Made by a program: the position numbers and the translations under genes. Positions 1-8,689 of a stretch of 16,217 bases of DNA are shown here, one piece after another. The notes beneath the pieces were generated by a model. The model saw only the letters and a list, made by a program, of their open reading frames with translations. It was not told the DNA's origin and made no database searches. The DNA comes from Paraprevotella sp. (GTDB taxonomy: Bacteria > Bacteroidota > Bacteroidia > Bacteroidales > Bacteroidaceae): NCBI GenBank assembly GCA_021205005.1, contig JAJPYK010000045.1, positions 1-16,217 of the forward strand, given 5' to 3'. Within the stretch, counting starts at the first letter, position 1. Each line of letters begins with the position of its first letter.

Positions 1-884
1 ATAGTCATGCTGCATTTGATGCAAGTAACTTGATGCTCTTGCACCGTATCAATTTGAATAATGTATTCTGCCGCTACAAAGGTAAACCGAGCTTGTTCGA
101 AGTAGAAGCTTTGGCCGGTTTCGGTTGGCTTCATGTGAACGACGCTTACACTACAAGCGACGGGCAGAAGGACGGTAACTGGATTACCTCTAAAGTTGGT
201 TTGAACTTCAACTTCAACTTGGGTGAGAAAAAAGCATGGACCATCGCCATTAAACCGGCTATCTTGTGGACTATGACCCAGTTCGACCGCCATAACATCA
301 AATTCGATGCCGACCAAGGTGCATGGGAAATCACTGCCGGCGTGGTTTATCACTTCAAGAACAGCAACGGCAAGCACTACTATTCTAACGGTTGCAACCA
401 CGCAGAACAGATCGCCGCACTGAACGCTACCATCGGTTCTATGGAGGCTGAAGCTGCCGGTAAGGACCGTGCATTGCAGAACGCACAGAGAACGATCAGC
501 GATCTGCAGAGAGATCTGAACGACTGCCGCAACAAGAAAGTGGCTCCGGCTCCTCAACAAACAACAGAGAACAACGAGTACGTAGTGAGCTTCCGTCAGA
601 GCAGCAGCAAGGTAGACGCTCTCCAGATGCCGAACATCGACCGTCTGGCTTCTTTCTTGAAGAAGAACCCCGATGCCAAGATCACCATCTCCGGCTACGC
701 TTCACCCGAAGGCAAGGCCAGCTTCAACCAGAAGTTGTCTGAAAAGCGTGCCCAGGCAGTGAAAGACATCTTGGTAAAAGACTACCAGATCAGCGCCGAC
801 AGAATTGACGCTCAAGGCAAGGGTGTAGGCAGCGTATTCGAGAAAGCCGTTTATAACCGTGCAAGTATCTGTTTAACCAAGTAA
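1..884 (+). CDS. OmpA-family outer-membrane porin, 3' part (5' end outside window)
   Basis: This is the C-terminal part of an OmpA-type protein, which links an outer-membrane beta-barrel to peptidoglycan. The frame is open back to base 3, with residues SHAAFDASNL before the first in-window ATG at 33, so the gene starts outside the window and no start codon should be called here. The first third is alternating beta-strand sequence (EVEALAGFGWLHV, KVGLNFNFNLGEKK, WEITAGVVYHFK), as in barrel strands. A short helical linker follows (EQIAALNATIGSMEAEAAG, then DLQRDLNDCRNKK) and a Pro-rich hinge (APAPQQ). The C-terminal OmpA domain is recognised by DRLASFLKKNPDAKITISGYASPEG and by NQKLSEKRAQAVKDIL, the family's NxxLSxxRAxxV signature with the peptidoglycan-contacting Arg. 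The usual TD pair in this motif is replaced by AS (GYASPEG). It is the only + strand gene in the window and converges on the M16 peptidase gene. Confidence 0.9.
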   Translation, partial: SHAAFDASNLMLLHRINLNNVFCRYKGKPSLFEVEALAGFGWLHVNDAYTTSDGQKDGNWITSKVGLNFNFNLGEKKAWTIAIKPAILWTMTQFDRHNIKFDADQGAWEITAGVVYHFKNSNGKHYYSNGCNHAEQIAALNATIGSMEAEAAGKDRALQNAQRTISDLQRDLNDCRNKKVAPAPQQTTENNEYVVSFRQSSSKVDALQMPNIDRLASFLKKNPDAKITISGYASPEGKASFNQKLSEKRAQAVKDILVKDYQISADRIDAQGKGVGSVFEKAVYNRASICLTK

Positions 885-908
885 TCGCACAGACCCTTAC
901 AACTATAA

Positions 909-1088
909 GAGGGTGTGTCATAATTCAAAAAGCACTTTGAAAAAGTAATAATCAGAAACTTCATTCAATAAAAACAACCATATAGAGCTTCGTGGAGAGC
1001 TTTATAAGGTTGTTTTTGCTTAGTTCAACGGAGGATACTTACAGATTATAAGTTGTCAATCTCAAAATTTGAATTATGACACACCCTC
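909..1088. mobile_element. 180-bp MITE-like element or decayed insertion sequence
   Basis: The ends are perfect 21-bp inverted repeats: 909-929 begins GAGGGTGTGTCATAATTC, and 1068-1088 is its exact reverse complement. The interior has no gene and is AT-rich, unlike the flanks. It contains a large hairpin at 970-1017. Termini of the GAGGGTGTGTCA type resemble those of IS5/IS1182-like elements, which is my recollection and not a search result. On the - strand an open frame at 918-1001 ends NEVSDYYFFKVLFEL with its TGA inside the terminal repeat, which is how many transposase genes end, so this could be an internally deleted IS. No clear target-site duplication is visible: the four bases outside are ATAA on the left and AGAG on the right. 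Confidence 0.72.
970..1017. repeat. Internal hairpin of the 180-bp element
   Basis: The arms AAAAACAACC (970-979) and GGTTGTTTTT (1008-1017) are perfect complements. After one A-A mismatch the stem continues with TATAGAGCT (981-989) against AGCTTTATA (998-1006, with one G-U pair), closing on an 8-nt loop at 990-997. The A5 and T5 flanks make it look like a bidirectional intrinsic terminator. It may insulate the element, or stop read-through from the porin gene. The structure is read directly from the sequence; the function is inferred. Confidence 0.7.
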
Positions 1089-1221
1089 AGAGGGTTCTGC
1101 CCGGAGCCCTTGGATTTACTGATTGTTTTACAATGGCACCCTGACGCCGCATTGTCGGGTTGTCATGAAAGGCATGTTCTGCATGCTATGGCGAGAGAGG
1201 GGGACGGGGGATCGAGAAAAT

Positions 1222-1265
1222 AAAAAAGCAAGGGTTTGGCGGTGACACCAAACCCTTGCTTTTTT
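1222..1265. terminator. Strong bidirectional rho-independent terminator
   Basis: A perfect 18-bp stem is formed by 1222-1239 (A6 then GCAAGGGTTTGG) and 1248-1265 (CCAAACCCTTGC then T6) around the 8-nt loop CGGTGACA. The A6 and T6 ends give a U-tract in both directions. It lies 43 nt past the M16 peptidase stop codon and also faces the convergent porin gene, so it can end both transcripts. Confidence 0.92.
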
Positions 1266-1307
1266 CTTCCCTCTTCGTAGAGGGCCTGATTTCCGTTCTA
1301 TGCGGGC

Positions 1308-4127
1308 TTATTTCTTTTCCGGAGAGAACACCAAGTCTAACACATCGGCACCTTTCATGAATTTCTCCGTGAACTTTTGAATGTCTTTCGGCCGGATGGA
1401 TTTCAGCAGGTCTTCCATGTTTTTCGGGTCGTTCTGGTTGACGCCCGTCCTATAATAGGTGACTAACGTCGACATCCAGTAAGCATTGTGCAATTTGCTT
1501 TGTTCGGTTTCTTTCAGGGCATTTTTTACCACCTTGTCCAGTTCTTCTTCCGTCACGCCGTTTTTGAGGATGTCGTCCAGTTCCTTGTAAAGCAGCGGTT
1601 TCAGCTCGGCGGCTTTTCCTGGATCACATTCGAAAGTCATATACATCTGATAGTTGTTATAAGGCTCGCGGGCTGCGGTTCCGCTGACGCCTACGCCATA
1701 AGTTCCTCCTTGTTCCTCACGGATGGTATTGGTATATCGGTTGGTCAGGATATTGCCCAGGACGTTGATGAGGTAAGAATCTCTCAGGTCGTATTTCATG
1801 CCTTTGTTGAACATGACGACGACGGTCGACTTAGGAACTTCCATCGGGATGGCGATGTTCTTTTCCACTTTTCCTTTCGGAGCTCTTACGTTGCGGTCCA
1901 CCCATTTTTCGTGGCGGTAAATCGACGGGATGGCGCCGATGTACTTCTCGGTCATGACTTTGGCCGTATCTTCATCCACGTTTCCGACGATGAAGAACGT
2001 GAAGTCGCTGGCATCGCAAATACGATCGCGGTAAACCTTTTCGATGCGGTCGAGGGTCAGTTTGTCCACGTAAGCGTCGTTGAACAGTTGTACGCGCGGA
2101 CTGTAATTGGCAGAGATGGTTGAAAGCGAGTCCCGTATGATGGTTTGCGGCTGACCGGCAATCTGTTTGGCATAGATATGATTATGTTCGATGATGACCT
2201 TGTGGACCAGCGTGTCGAATCGGGGAGCCGTGAAACGGAGATACAGCATTTGCATCATCGTCTCGAAGTCCTTCGGGGTGGATTCTCCGTTGACATTCTC
2301 GTATAATCCGCCGATGGAGATGTTACATTCGGCTTTTTTGCCCGTAAGCAGTTTGCCCAAGGCGATGTTGTCATATTGGCCCAGTCCGTAGTTTGAAGCG
2401 AATATTCCGGCATTGGATGCGGCCGGAAGCATGTCGGGATCGTCATATAAGGAAGAGCCGCCGGGGCTGTAGGCCGACAGTGATACGTCGTCCTTTTCAT
2501 AATCCGCCTTGCGGTAGATCACCTTGGCACCGTTGCTCAAAGTCCATTCTTCGGAACCGAGTGCGGGCAGTTTCTTGATTTTAGTGATTTTTCCGGGGGT
2601 GGGTTCTTGTTCGATGAGTTTACCGTTTACGCTATTGTCTTCATAGGCATTTACGGTTTTGTTTTCTTCTTCGGTTACGATGTCACGTGCGTCTTGTTCG
2701 GTCAGATGGGTGACTCCTTCGCTGGGTCCGGTAATTAAGATGGTCCGGTTATCCGGTTTCCACCACCGTTTGACCTGGTCGGATACTTCTTGTACCGTGA
2801 TGGTAGGCAGTATCTCTTTGACAGCGTTCACGTAATCGACAATATCTATGACGGCTTCGTTATCGAGGAAGTTGCTTTGCAGCTCGTCGGCATAAGAGTC
2901 ATTGGTGGTTTTATCCTTATCCTTCAGCATGGACTCGAGCGTGGTCATGAGGTTGGTTTTGGCCCGGTCTAACTCGGCTTCCGTAAATCCGTGCAGGTAG
3001 ACGCGTTCATGCTCCTCCATGACGCCTTCCAAAGCTTCTTTTTCCTGATTGGGCTTGGCTGATGCGCTGATCGTGTAGGCGTAATATCCTTTGACCATAT
3101 TAGAGAATTCGATGGACGCGCTTACATAAGGCGCCTGTCCGCGTCGTACCACTTCACTGATACGGTCGCTTATCATGCTGTTGTAGAACCCGATCATCAG
3201 GCTGTTTTTGATGTCCTGATAAGTGGCGTAGCCCTTACCGTCGTACGTTTTGTCACGGAACATACGGACTACTTTTACGTTGGAAGAAGTGGCTTCCTTG
3301 TCTGTGGCCAGACAGAAATAAGTATCCTCATGCGACGGGATCTCGAAGAACGGCCGTGGAGCGGGATCCTTGATGGCCGGAATGGAGCTGAAAACGTCCT
3401 TGATCTTCTTATCCATGGCTTTGATGTCGAAATCTCCTACAATCGAGATGGCTTCCAGATCCGTGCGATACCATTTATGATAGAATTCTTTGAGCGTCTC
3501 CGGTTTGAACGTGTGAATCACGTCCATGTCGCCGATGACGTCGCGCACGGCATATTGTGAGCCTTTGTAGAGCACGGGGCGCGTCTGGTTGGAGATGCGT
3601 GACGCGCTGTTGTTGCGCGTACGCCATTCTTCGGTGATGACACCGCGCTCTTCATCGATATCTTTCGGGTCGAGAGTCAAGTAATATGACCAGTCATGCA
3701 GAATGAGCAGACAGGTGTCAATGAGGCTTTCGTCCGTCATCGGTACATCGCTGATGTTGTACACCGTCTCGTTTTGCGTGGTGTATGCGTTCAGATTTCC
3801 GCAGAAAGAAATACCGTGCCGCTCCAGCGTGAAAATCAGGCTGTTGCCCGGAAAGTTTTTGCTTCCGTTAAAAGCCATGTGTTCCAGATAGTGCGCCAAA
3901 CCGTCTTGGTCGTCATTTTCAAGCAACGCGCCTGCATTCCGGATAATAAAAAAGCTGGCTCGGTCCTTCGGCTCTTCGTTGTGCCTGAGATAATAAGTGA
4001 TTCCGTTGGGTAATTTACCGACATATACATTGGTGTCTGTCGGCAGCTTCTTGTTCCAGTCTATGGGTTGTGCCTGACCGACAATCGCACAGCACAGGAA
4101 AAAGAAAAATAAGATTTTTTGTTTCAT
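1308..4127 (-). CDS. Secreted M16 (pitrilysin/insulinase) family zinc peptidase
   Basis: This is a 939-residue double-length M16 metallopeptidase, the usual size for Bacteroidales and PqqL-like members. The N-terminus is a signal peptide (MKQKILFFFFLCCAIVGQAQ, cleavage near residue 19-20), so it acts in the periplasm or at the envelope. The inverted zinc motif HxxEH is HYLEH at residues 79-83. The third zinc ligand is most likely Glu160 in DEERGVITEEWR, 77 residues after the second His, as in pitrilysin. The active N-terminal half is followed by a catalytically silent second M16 unit from about residue 530 (EEWTLSNGAKVIYRKADYE onward), containing the YTNTIREEQGGTYGVGV segment typical of the C-terminal subdomain. 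These enzymes form a clam-shell chamber that cuts peptides. The start lies 27 nt after the acyl-CoA synthetase stop, so the two are probably co-transcribed. The substrate is unknown. Confidence 0.95.
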   Translation of the reverse strand: MKQKILFFFFLCCAIVGQAQPIDWNKKLPTDTNVYVGKLPNGITYYLRHNEEPKDRASFFIIRNAGALLENDDQDGLAHYLEHMAFNGSKNFPGNSLIFTLERHGISFCGNLNAYTTQNETVYNISDVPMTDESLIDTCLLILHDWSYYLTLDPKDIDEERGVITEEWRTRNNSASRISNQTRPVLYKGSQYAVRDVIGDMDVIHTFKPETLKEFYHKWYRTDLEAISIVGDFDIKAMDKKIKDVFSSIPAIKDPAPRPFFEIPSHEDTYFCLATDKEATSSNVKVVRMFRDKTYDGKGYATYQDIKNSLMIGFYNSMISDRISEVVRRGQAPYVSASIEFSNMVKGYYAYTISASAKPNQEKEALEGVMEEHERVYLHGFTEAELDRAKTNLMTTLESMLKDKDKTTNDSYADELQSNFLDNEAVIDIVDYVNAVKEILPTITVQEVSDQVKRWWKPDNRTILITGPSEGVTHLTEQDARDIVTEEENKTVNAYEDNSVNGKLIEQEPTPGKITKIKKLPALGSEEWTLSNGAKVIYRKADYEKDDVSLSAYSPGGSSLYDDPDMLPAASNAGIFASNYGLGQYDNIALGKLLTGKKAECNISIGGLYENVNGESTPKDFETMMQMLYLRFTAPRFDTLVHKVIIEHNHIYAKQIAGQPQTIIRDSLSTISANYSPRVQLFNDAYVDKLTLDRIEKVYRDRICDASDFTFFIVGNVDEDTAKVMTEKYIGAIPSIYRHEKWVDRNVRAPKGKVEKNIAIPMEVPKSTVVVMFNKGMKYDLRDSYLINVLGNILTNRYTNTIREEQGGTYGVGVSGTAAREPYNNYQMYMTFECDPGKAAELKPLLYKELDDILKNGVTEEELDKVVKNALKETEQSKLHNAYWMSTLVTYYRTGVNQNDPKNMEDLLKSIRPKDIQKFTEKFMKGADVLDLVFSPEKK

Positions 4128-4154
4128 GTTATTGTATAGATATGATTGTTTTTG

Positions 4155-5825
4155 TCATTTCTGCCTTGGTTTCTGATTATCTTTGTCGCGTATCTCTACT
4201 CTGCGTATTTTTCCGCTGATGGGTTTGGGGAGTTCGTCCACGAACTCTATGACTCGCGGATATTTATTAGGTGCCGTGACTTGCTTGACATGGTTTTGCA
4301 AAGTCTTGATCAAAATTTCCTTGTCCACGTCACGGTAGTCTTTACTCAATACGATGGTCGCTTTGACCACTTGTCCGCGGATCTCGTCCGGTACGCCGGT
4401 GACGGCACATTCTACTACGGCCGGGTGGGTCATCAGGGCGCTTTCCACTTCAAACGGTCCGATGCGGTATCCGGAACTTTTGATGACATCGTCTATTCTT
4501 CCGATAAACCAATAGTAGCCGTCCTCATCTTTCCATGCCACATCGCCCGTATAATAAATATTGTCGTGCCACACTTCACGGGTCAATTCCGGATTGCGGT
4601 AGTATTCCTTAAACAGGCCGACGGGTTTTCCTTTCGTTGTGCGGATCACGATCTGCCCTTGTTCGTTGGCTGCGGCCGAGGTGCCGTCCGTCTTCAGCAA
4701 GTCGACTTCGTATTCAGGATTAGGCACGCCCATGGATCCCGGTTTGGATTGCATCCATGGGAAGGTGGCTATGGTCAGTGTGGTTCCCGTTTGTCCGAAG
4801 CCTTCCATGAGCTTGATGCCGGTCATTTGCCGGAACGTTTCATATACGGCCGGGTTCAAAGCTTCTCCGGCGATGGTGCAATATTCCAAAGAAGAAAGGT
4901 CGTATTGAGTCAGATCTTCGCGTATCAGAAAACGGAATACCGTCGGAGGAGCGCACAATGAGGTGATGCGGTAGTCTTGTATCATTCTCAAAATGTCGGC
5001 CGGATGAAACTTTTCGTGGTCATATACGAAGATCGTCGCTCCGGCTATCCACTGTCCGTACAATTTACCCCATACGGCCTTTCCCCAACCCGTATCGGCA
5101 ACTGTCAGGTGGAGACTGTTTTCGTGCAAGTTGTGCCAATAACATCCGGTAGCGATGTGTCCGAGAGGATAAATGAAGTCATGGGCTACCATTTTGGGCT
5201 CTCCGGTTGTTCCCGAAGTGAAATACATCAGAGAAATGTCGTCGTTACGGTTCGGGTGTTCCGGTTTGACGAACGGCGGAGCTTGTAGTACTCCCTTTCT
5301 GAAATCTTCGAAGCCGTTCGGGACAATGGGACCTACGGATATGATTTTTTGGACGGTTGGAGACTGCGGGAGGATTTCTTTTACGTGGTTCAGGATAATG
5401 TCTTCTCCGGCACACACGATCGCCTTAATGCCTGCGGCGTTATTGCGATAAACGATGTCTTTCCCGGTTAGCCAATGAGTGGCCGGAATCGCCACGGCAC
5501 CGATTTTATGCAAGGCGATGATGGAAAACCAGAATTCATATCGACGTTTCAGGATGAGCATGACCATGTCGCCATGACCGATGCCCAGCGTCTGGAAGTA
5601 AGATGCCGTCCGGTCAGTATAGTCTTTCAGCTCCCTGAATGTGAAGTCGTGATGCACTCCGTGATCGTTGGTCCAACACAAGGCTACCTTATCCGGCGCT
5701 TCTTTTGCCCAAGCGTCCACTACATCGTATCCGAAATTAAAGTTTTCGGGGACGTCCACATGGAAATTCTTGATGAAGTCCTCTTGCGATGTGAAAGTCG
5801 TTTGATTTAAAAATCTCTCCAGCAT
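4155..5825 (-). CDS. AMP-forming acyl-CoA synthetase (acetyl/medium-chain acyl-CoA ligase type)
   Basis: This 556-residue protein of the ANL adenylate-forming superfamily activates a carboxylic acid to acyl-AMP and then to the CoA thioester in the cytoplasm. The phosphate-binding loop is YFTSGTTGEPK (201-211). Further motifs in order are GFGQTGT (342-348), YTGD with the ribose-binding Asp (425-428), the hinge and C-terminal core GRIDDVIKSSGYRIGP (442-457), and the catalytic Lys539 in KPISGKIRR. Length and N-terminus fit the medium-chain/ACSM-like branch better than classical acetyl-CoA synthetase, which is about 100 residues longer. The fatty-acid chain length cannot be told from sequence. 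A TAnnTTTG promoter box lies about 40 nt upstream. The M16 peptidase gene follows after 27 nt. Confidence 0.93.
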   Translation of the reverse strand: MLERFLNQTTFTSQEDFIKNFHVDVPENFNFGYDVVDAWAKEAPDKVALCWTNDHGVHHDFTFRELKDYTDRTASYFQTLGIGHGDMVMLILKRRYEFWFSIIALHKIGAVAIPATHWLTGKDIVYRNNAAGIKAIVCAGEDIILNHVKEILPQSPTVQKIISVGPIVPNGFEDFRKGVLQAPPFVKPEHPNRNDDISLMYFTSGTTGEPKMVAHDFIYPLGHIATGCYWHNLHENSLHLTVADTGWGKAVWGKLYGQWIAGATIFVYDHEKFHPADILRMIQDYRITSLCAPPTVFRFLIREDLTQYDLSSLEYCTIAGEALNPAVYETFRQMTGIKLMEGFGQTGTTLTIATFPWMQSKPGSMGVPNPEYEVDLLKTDGTSAAANEQGQIVIRTTKGKPVGLFKEYYRNPELTREVWHDNIYYTGDVAWKDEDGYYWFIGRIDDVIKSSGYRIGPFEVESALMTHPAVVECAVTGVPDEIRGQVVKATIVLSKDYRDVDKEILIKTLQNHVKQVTAPNKYPRVIEFVDELPKPISGKIRRVEIRDKDNQKPRQK

Positions 5826-6078
5826 AATCTTGGTTTTGTCACTTTAATATTACTACCGCACGCAAAGGTACGAAATAATAATCTATATCGTTCTTTTCAC
5901 GGAAAAAAGTAACGCAGGCAACCTTTTAGGGAAGCTCGCTTCGCCGATGATGCCCAAAAAGGAGAAAAAAGGTGTGAAAATAAACGGAAAGAAGACGGGC
6001 GGAAAATTACGTCCGCCGCAGGACTGCCGGGAACGCATTTCATTTCGGCAGGCCGGCTTCATGCGCCTACGGATCCAC
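5826..6078. other. Intergenic region between mutS2 and the acyl-CoA synthetase gene
   Basis: I see no gene in these 253 nt. They hold the TACCTTTG promoter box and, nearer mutS2, a weak hairpin (GGCGGA at 5998-6003 with TCCGCC at 6012-6017). On the - strand that hairpin is followed by T-rich sequence without a clean T-run. It may act as a poor terminator for mutS2. Confidence 0.4.
5863..5870 (-). promoter_or_regulatory. Bacteroides-type -7 promoter box for the acyl-CoA synthetase gene
   Basis: The - strand reads TACCTTTG, an exact match to the Bacteroidetes sigma-ABfr -7 box TAnnTTTG, 37 nt before the ATG. No good -33 TTTG is seen at the expected 19-21 nt upstream, so the promoter call rests on one box. 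Confidence 0.5.
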
Positions 6079-8625
6079 TCAGGCCAGATCCACGACCGTA
6101 ATGCCGGCACCGCCGAACTGGACATGTTCATCCCGGAAATCTTTTACACCGGGTATCGTGTGCAGATATTGCCGGATCAATGTACGTAAGATGCCGGAGC
6201 CCGTACCGTGCAGGATACGTACGCGGGAGAGTCCCAGCAAAATAGCATCGTCAATGAAATAAGTGACGGCATTGATTGCCTCGTCGCCTCGCATTCCCCG
6301 TACGTCGATGTCTTGTTTGAAGTTGAGTTTCTTCTCATAGACTGCATACTGCGTTTGTTTGCTGACGTAGGTGGCGACCTGGTTTTGTGTTTGTGATGCG
6401 GGGAGGGCCGCACGTTCCAGACGTTCGGGATTTACGTTCGTGCGCATCATGCCGAAAGTGACAATGGCACTTTTGCCCTCTATTTCCTCGATCGTTCCCA
6501 CGGAAGTTTGCCCTTTGATGCGAACGGTGTCTCCGGGTTGCAGCGGCCGGTTTTGTTTCTCTGCCTTTCGGGCAGCTTCTTTCAGGACATCCGGACGTAC
6601 CTGTTGTTCCGCAGCTTTCTTTTCTTTCTTTTCGGCCCGCCTTTGCCTGCGTTCCTGTATTTGTTGTATTTTCCGGGCTATTTTGTCGGCTTCGTTCTGT
6701 TTCTCAAGCTCATCCAGTGTCTTCTTGAAGTCGTTCAATTCCTGACGGACATTCCGTGTTTTCTCTTTTTCGGCCTGTGCTTCCCGTATGGTCCGGATCG
6801 TGTTCTCTATTTTGGCGTTAGACTCCCGAAGCAGTTGTTCGGCGTCTTCTTTAGCCTTGCGCAGGATTTCTTTCCGGCTGCGTTGCAATTCCTCTATTTC
6901 GGTTTCATAACGGGCAATGGTCTTCTCCATTTCTTTTTCCTGTTGGTGGATGTTCTGACGTTTGGTTTCCCAATAGCGTTTGTCGCGTATGATGTCCTGC
7001 AAGTACTTGTCGGCATGGATATATTCTTTTCCTACGAGTTCCGATGCGTCGGCGATGACGTCTTCAGGCAATCCTATCTTACGGGCGATCTCCACGGCAA
7101 AAGAACTGCCCGGGTTCCCGATTTGGAGCTGGAACAGGGCTTGCATGTGCTGGCGGTCGTAGAGCATGGCGCCGTTTACCACTCCTTCGTGGTCTTCGGC
7201 GAAGTGTTTCAGGTTCTGATAGTGGGTCGTGATGATGCCGAACGCCTTTTTTTGATTGAAGCGCTTCAGTACGGCTTCGGCTATGGCACCGCCGATCTGG
7301 GATTCCGTACCTCCTCCGAATTCGTCGATCAGCAGCAGGCTGGTTCCTCCGCACGACTTCATCATGTTTTTCATGTTGAGCAGATGGCTGGAGTACGTAC
7401 TCAGGTCGTCCTCTATGCTCTGTTCGTCGCCGATGTCTATGAAGATGCTGTTGAACAGCCCCGTGCGCGAATTTTCCCCGATGGGAACGGGAAGTCCGCA
7501 TTGCAGCATATATTGTATCAAACCGACTGTTTTCAGGCACACGGACTTGCCTCCGGCATTCGGTCCGGAGATGATAAGGATGCGTCGATTGCCGCTCAGC
7601 TCGATGTCGATCGGTACGACCTTTTTGCCATGTCGTGTCAGGGACAAGGCTAGTAAAGGATGTCGTGCCAATGTCCAGTCTATCAGCGGGATGTCTTTAA
7701 TCTCCGGTGTGATGGCATCGAACTGTAATGCCAAGCGGGCTTTGGCACGAATGAAATCTATGTCGGCGAGGAATTCGTAAGATTGCAGGATTTCCTGATA
7801 ACAAGGACGCACTTCGGCGGTAATTTCTTGCAGTATGCGGATGATTTCCCGGCGTTCTTCCCCTTCGAGTTCGCGGATGCGGTTGTTGGCCTCCACGACC
7901 TCGGACGGTTCGATATACACCGTTCGCCCTGTGGCCGATTCGTCGTGTACGATACCTTTTATTTTCCGTTTCAACGCCGGAGCCACGGGGATCACCAACC
8001 GGCCGTCACGCAGGGTCGGGGTGACGTCTTTTTCCACCACTCCGTCTTGTTGCGCCAGTCGTAAGATGGAATTCATGGTACGCGAGATGCCGCTTTCCGT
8101 GGCCGTGAGTTCACGGCGGATGCGGAGCTGTTCGGCTGAGGCCGAGTCTTTGATTTTGCCGTATTTGTCCAGTATGCTGTCGATGCGGCGTACGAGTTGC
8201 GGAAAGACGGCTACACCTTGTGCCAGCCGCCTCAGGGCCGGATACGGTCCTGTATAGTCTTGAGCCGTGCCGTCTTCCTCTTTCGTTTCGTCCTTGTCCA
8301 AAAAGGCAACGATGCCGATGATTGTGGACAGCGAGCGTTTCAGGTCGAACAATTCGGTTTCATCAAGATAAGTGCCTTCGATGCGGATGCGGCGAATGGA
8401 AGGTCTCACATCGTAGAAATCCTGTTCGGGGAAGTCTTCTTCACCCTCCAGGATATGCAGAAATTCGCGTGTGTGCGCTTGCCGTTCGCGCAATTCACGA
8501 ACGTCGGTGAGGAATTTCATTTGTTCCACGCGTTCCGTACCGAGCGGACTCAGACAGTGTCCGGCGAGTAGCGTGCGTATTTCATCGAAACCTATTTTTT
8601 GCTCAAAATTTTGCGGGTAAATCAT
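6079..8625 (-). CDS. mutS2: MutS2: MutS-family ATPase with C-terminal Smr endonuclease domain
   Basis: MutS2 proteins bind branched DNA and suppress recombination in some bacteria; in Bacillus and related species they also act on collided ribosomes. This 848-residue protein has the full domain set. Residues 1 to about 310 are the MutS core/lever region (KRKIKGIVHDESATGRTVYIEP, the family hallmark, near 220-240). The ATPase has Walker A GPNAGGKS (354-361), Walker B LLLIDEFGGGTE (430-441) and TTHYQNLK (466-473). A long charged coiled coil covers about 540-690. An SH3/KOW-like segment follows (PGDTVRIKGQTSVGTIEEIEG, from 697). The Smr nuclease domain (about 770-848) carries DVRGMRG (774-780) and HGTGSGILR (806-814). 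The mismatch-recognition domain of MutS is absent, as expected for this subfamily. The ATG sits about 22 nt after a good promoter box. It is intact and stands alone transcriptionally. Confidence 0.97.
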   Translation of the reverse strand: MIYPQNFEQKIGFDEIRTLLAGHCLSPLGTERVEQMKFLTDVRELRERQAHTREFLHILEGEEDFPEQDFYDVRPSIRRIRIEGTYLDETELFDLKRSLSTIIGIVAFLDKDETKEEDGTAQDYTGPYPALRRLAQGVAVFPQLVRRIDSILDKYGKIKDSASAEQLRIRRELTATESGISRTMNSILRLAQQDGVVEKDVTPTLRDGRLVIPVAPALKRKIKGIVHDESATGRTVYIEPSEVVEANNRIRELEGEERREIIRILQEITAEVRPCYQEILQSYEFLADIDFIRAKARLALQFDAITPEIKDIPLIDWTLARHPLLALSLTRHGKKVVPIDIELSGNRRILIISGPNAGGKSVCLKTVGLIQYMLQCGLPVPIGENSRTGLFNSIFIDIGDEQSIEDDLSTYSSHLLNMKNMMKSCGGTSLLLIDEFGGGTESQIGGAIAEAVLKRFNQKKAFGIITTHYQNLKHFAEDHEGVVNGAMLYDRQHMQALFQLQIGNPGSSFAVEIARKIGLPEDVIADASELVGKEYIHADKYLQDIIRDKRYWETKRQNIHQQEKEMEKTIARYETEIEELQRSRKEILRKAKEDAEQLLRESNAKIENTIRTIREAQAEKEKTRNVRQELNDFKKTLDELEKQNEADKIARKIQQIQERRQRRAEKKEKKAAEQQVRPDVLKEAARKAEKQNRPLQPGDTVRIKGQTSVGTIEEIEGKSAIVTFGMMRTNVNPERLERAALPASQTQNQVATYVSKQTQYAVYEKKLNFKQDIDVRGMRGDEAINAVTYFIDDAILLGLSRVRILHGTGSGILRTLIRQYLHTIPGVKDFRDEHVQFGGAGITVVDLA

Positions 8626-8647
8626 TCTTGTGTATACTTAGCCGTTG

Positions 8648-8679
8648 CAAAGTTAGGAAAAATCAGCATAAAAAACGAA
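8648..8679 (-). promoter_or_regulatory. Bacteroides-type promoter of mutS2
   Basis: On the - strand the -7 box TAACTTTG (8648-8655) matches TAnnTTTG exactly. A near-match -33 box, TTCG (8676-8679; consensus TTTG), lies 20 nt upstream of it. Transcription would start close to 8641, giving a leader of roughly 15-20 nt before the mutS2 ATG at 8625. Confidence 0.62.
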
Positions 8680-8689
8680 CGTTTTTTTT

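Noticed and set aside
905..1092. Target-site duplication around the 180-bp element
   Set aside because: The flanks ATAA and AGAG do not match. A shared AGA appears only if the element ends are drawn asymmetrically, so it is not reliable.
4146..4961. 271-codon + strand open frame antisense to the acyl-CoA synthetase
   Set aside because: It mirrors a well-supported ANL enzyme and has no motif of its own.
5998..6017. Intrinsic terminator after mutS2
   Set aside because: The stem is only 6 bp with an 8-nt loop and no clean T-run follows on the - strand, so I mention it only as a possible weak terminator.
6508..7653. 381-codon + strand open frame antisense to mutS2
   Set aside because: Its Phe/Leu/Val-rich sequence is the mirror of the Glu/Lys-rich coiled coil and ATPase of MutS2. 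No start signal or domain supports it.
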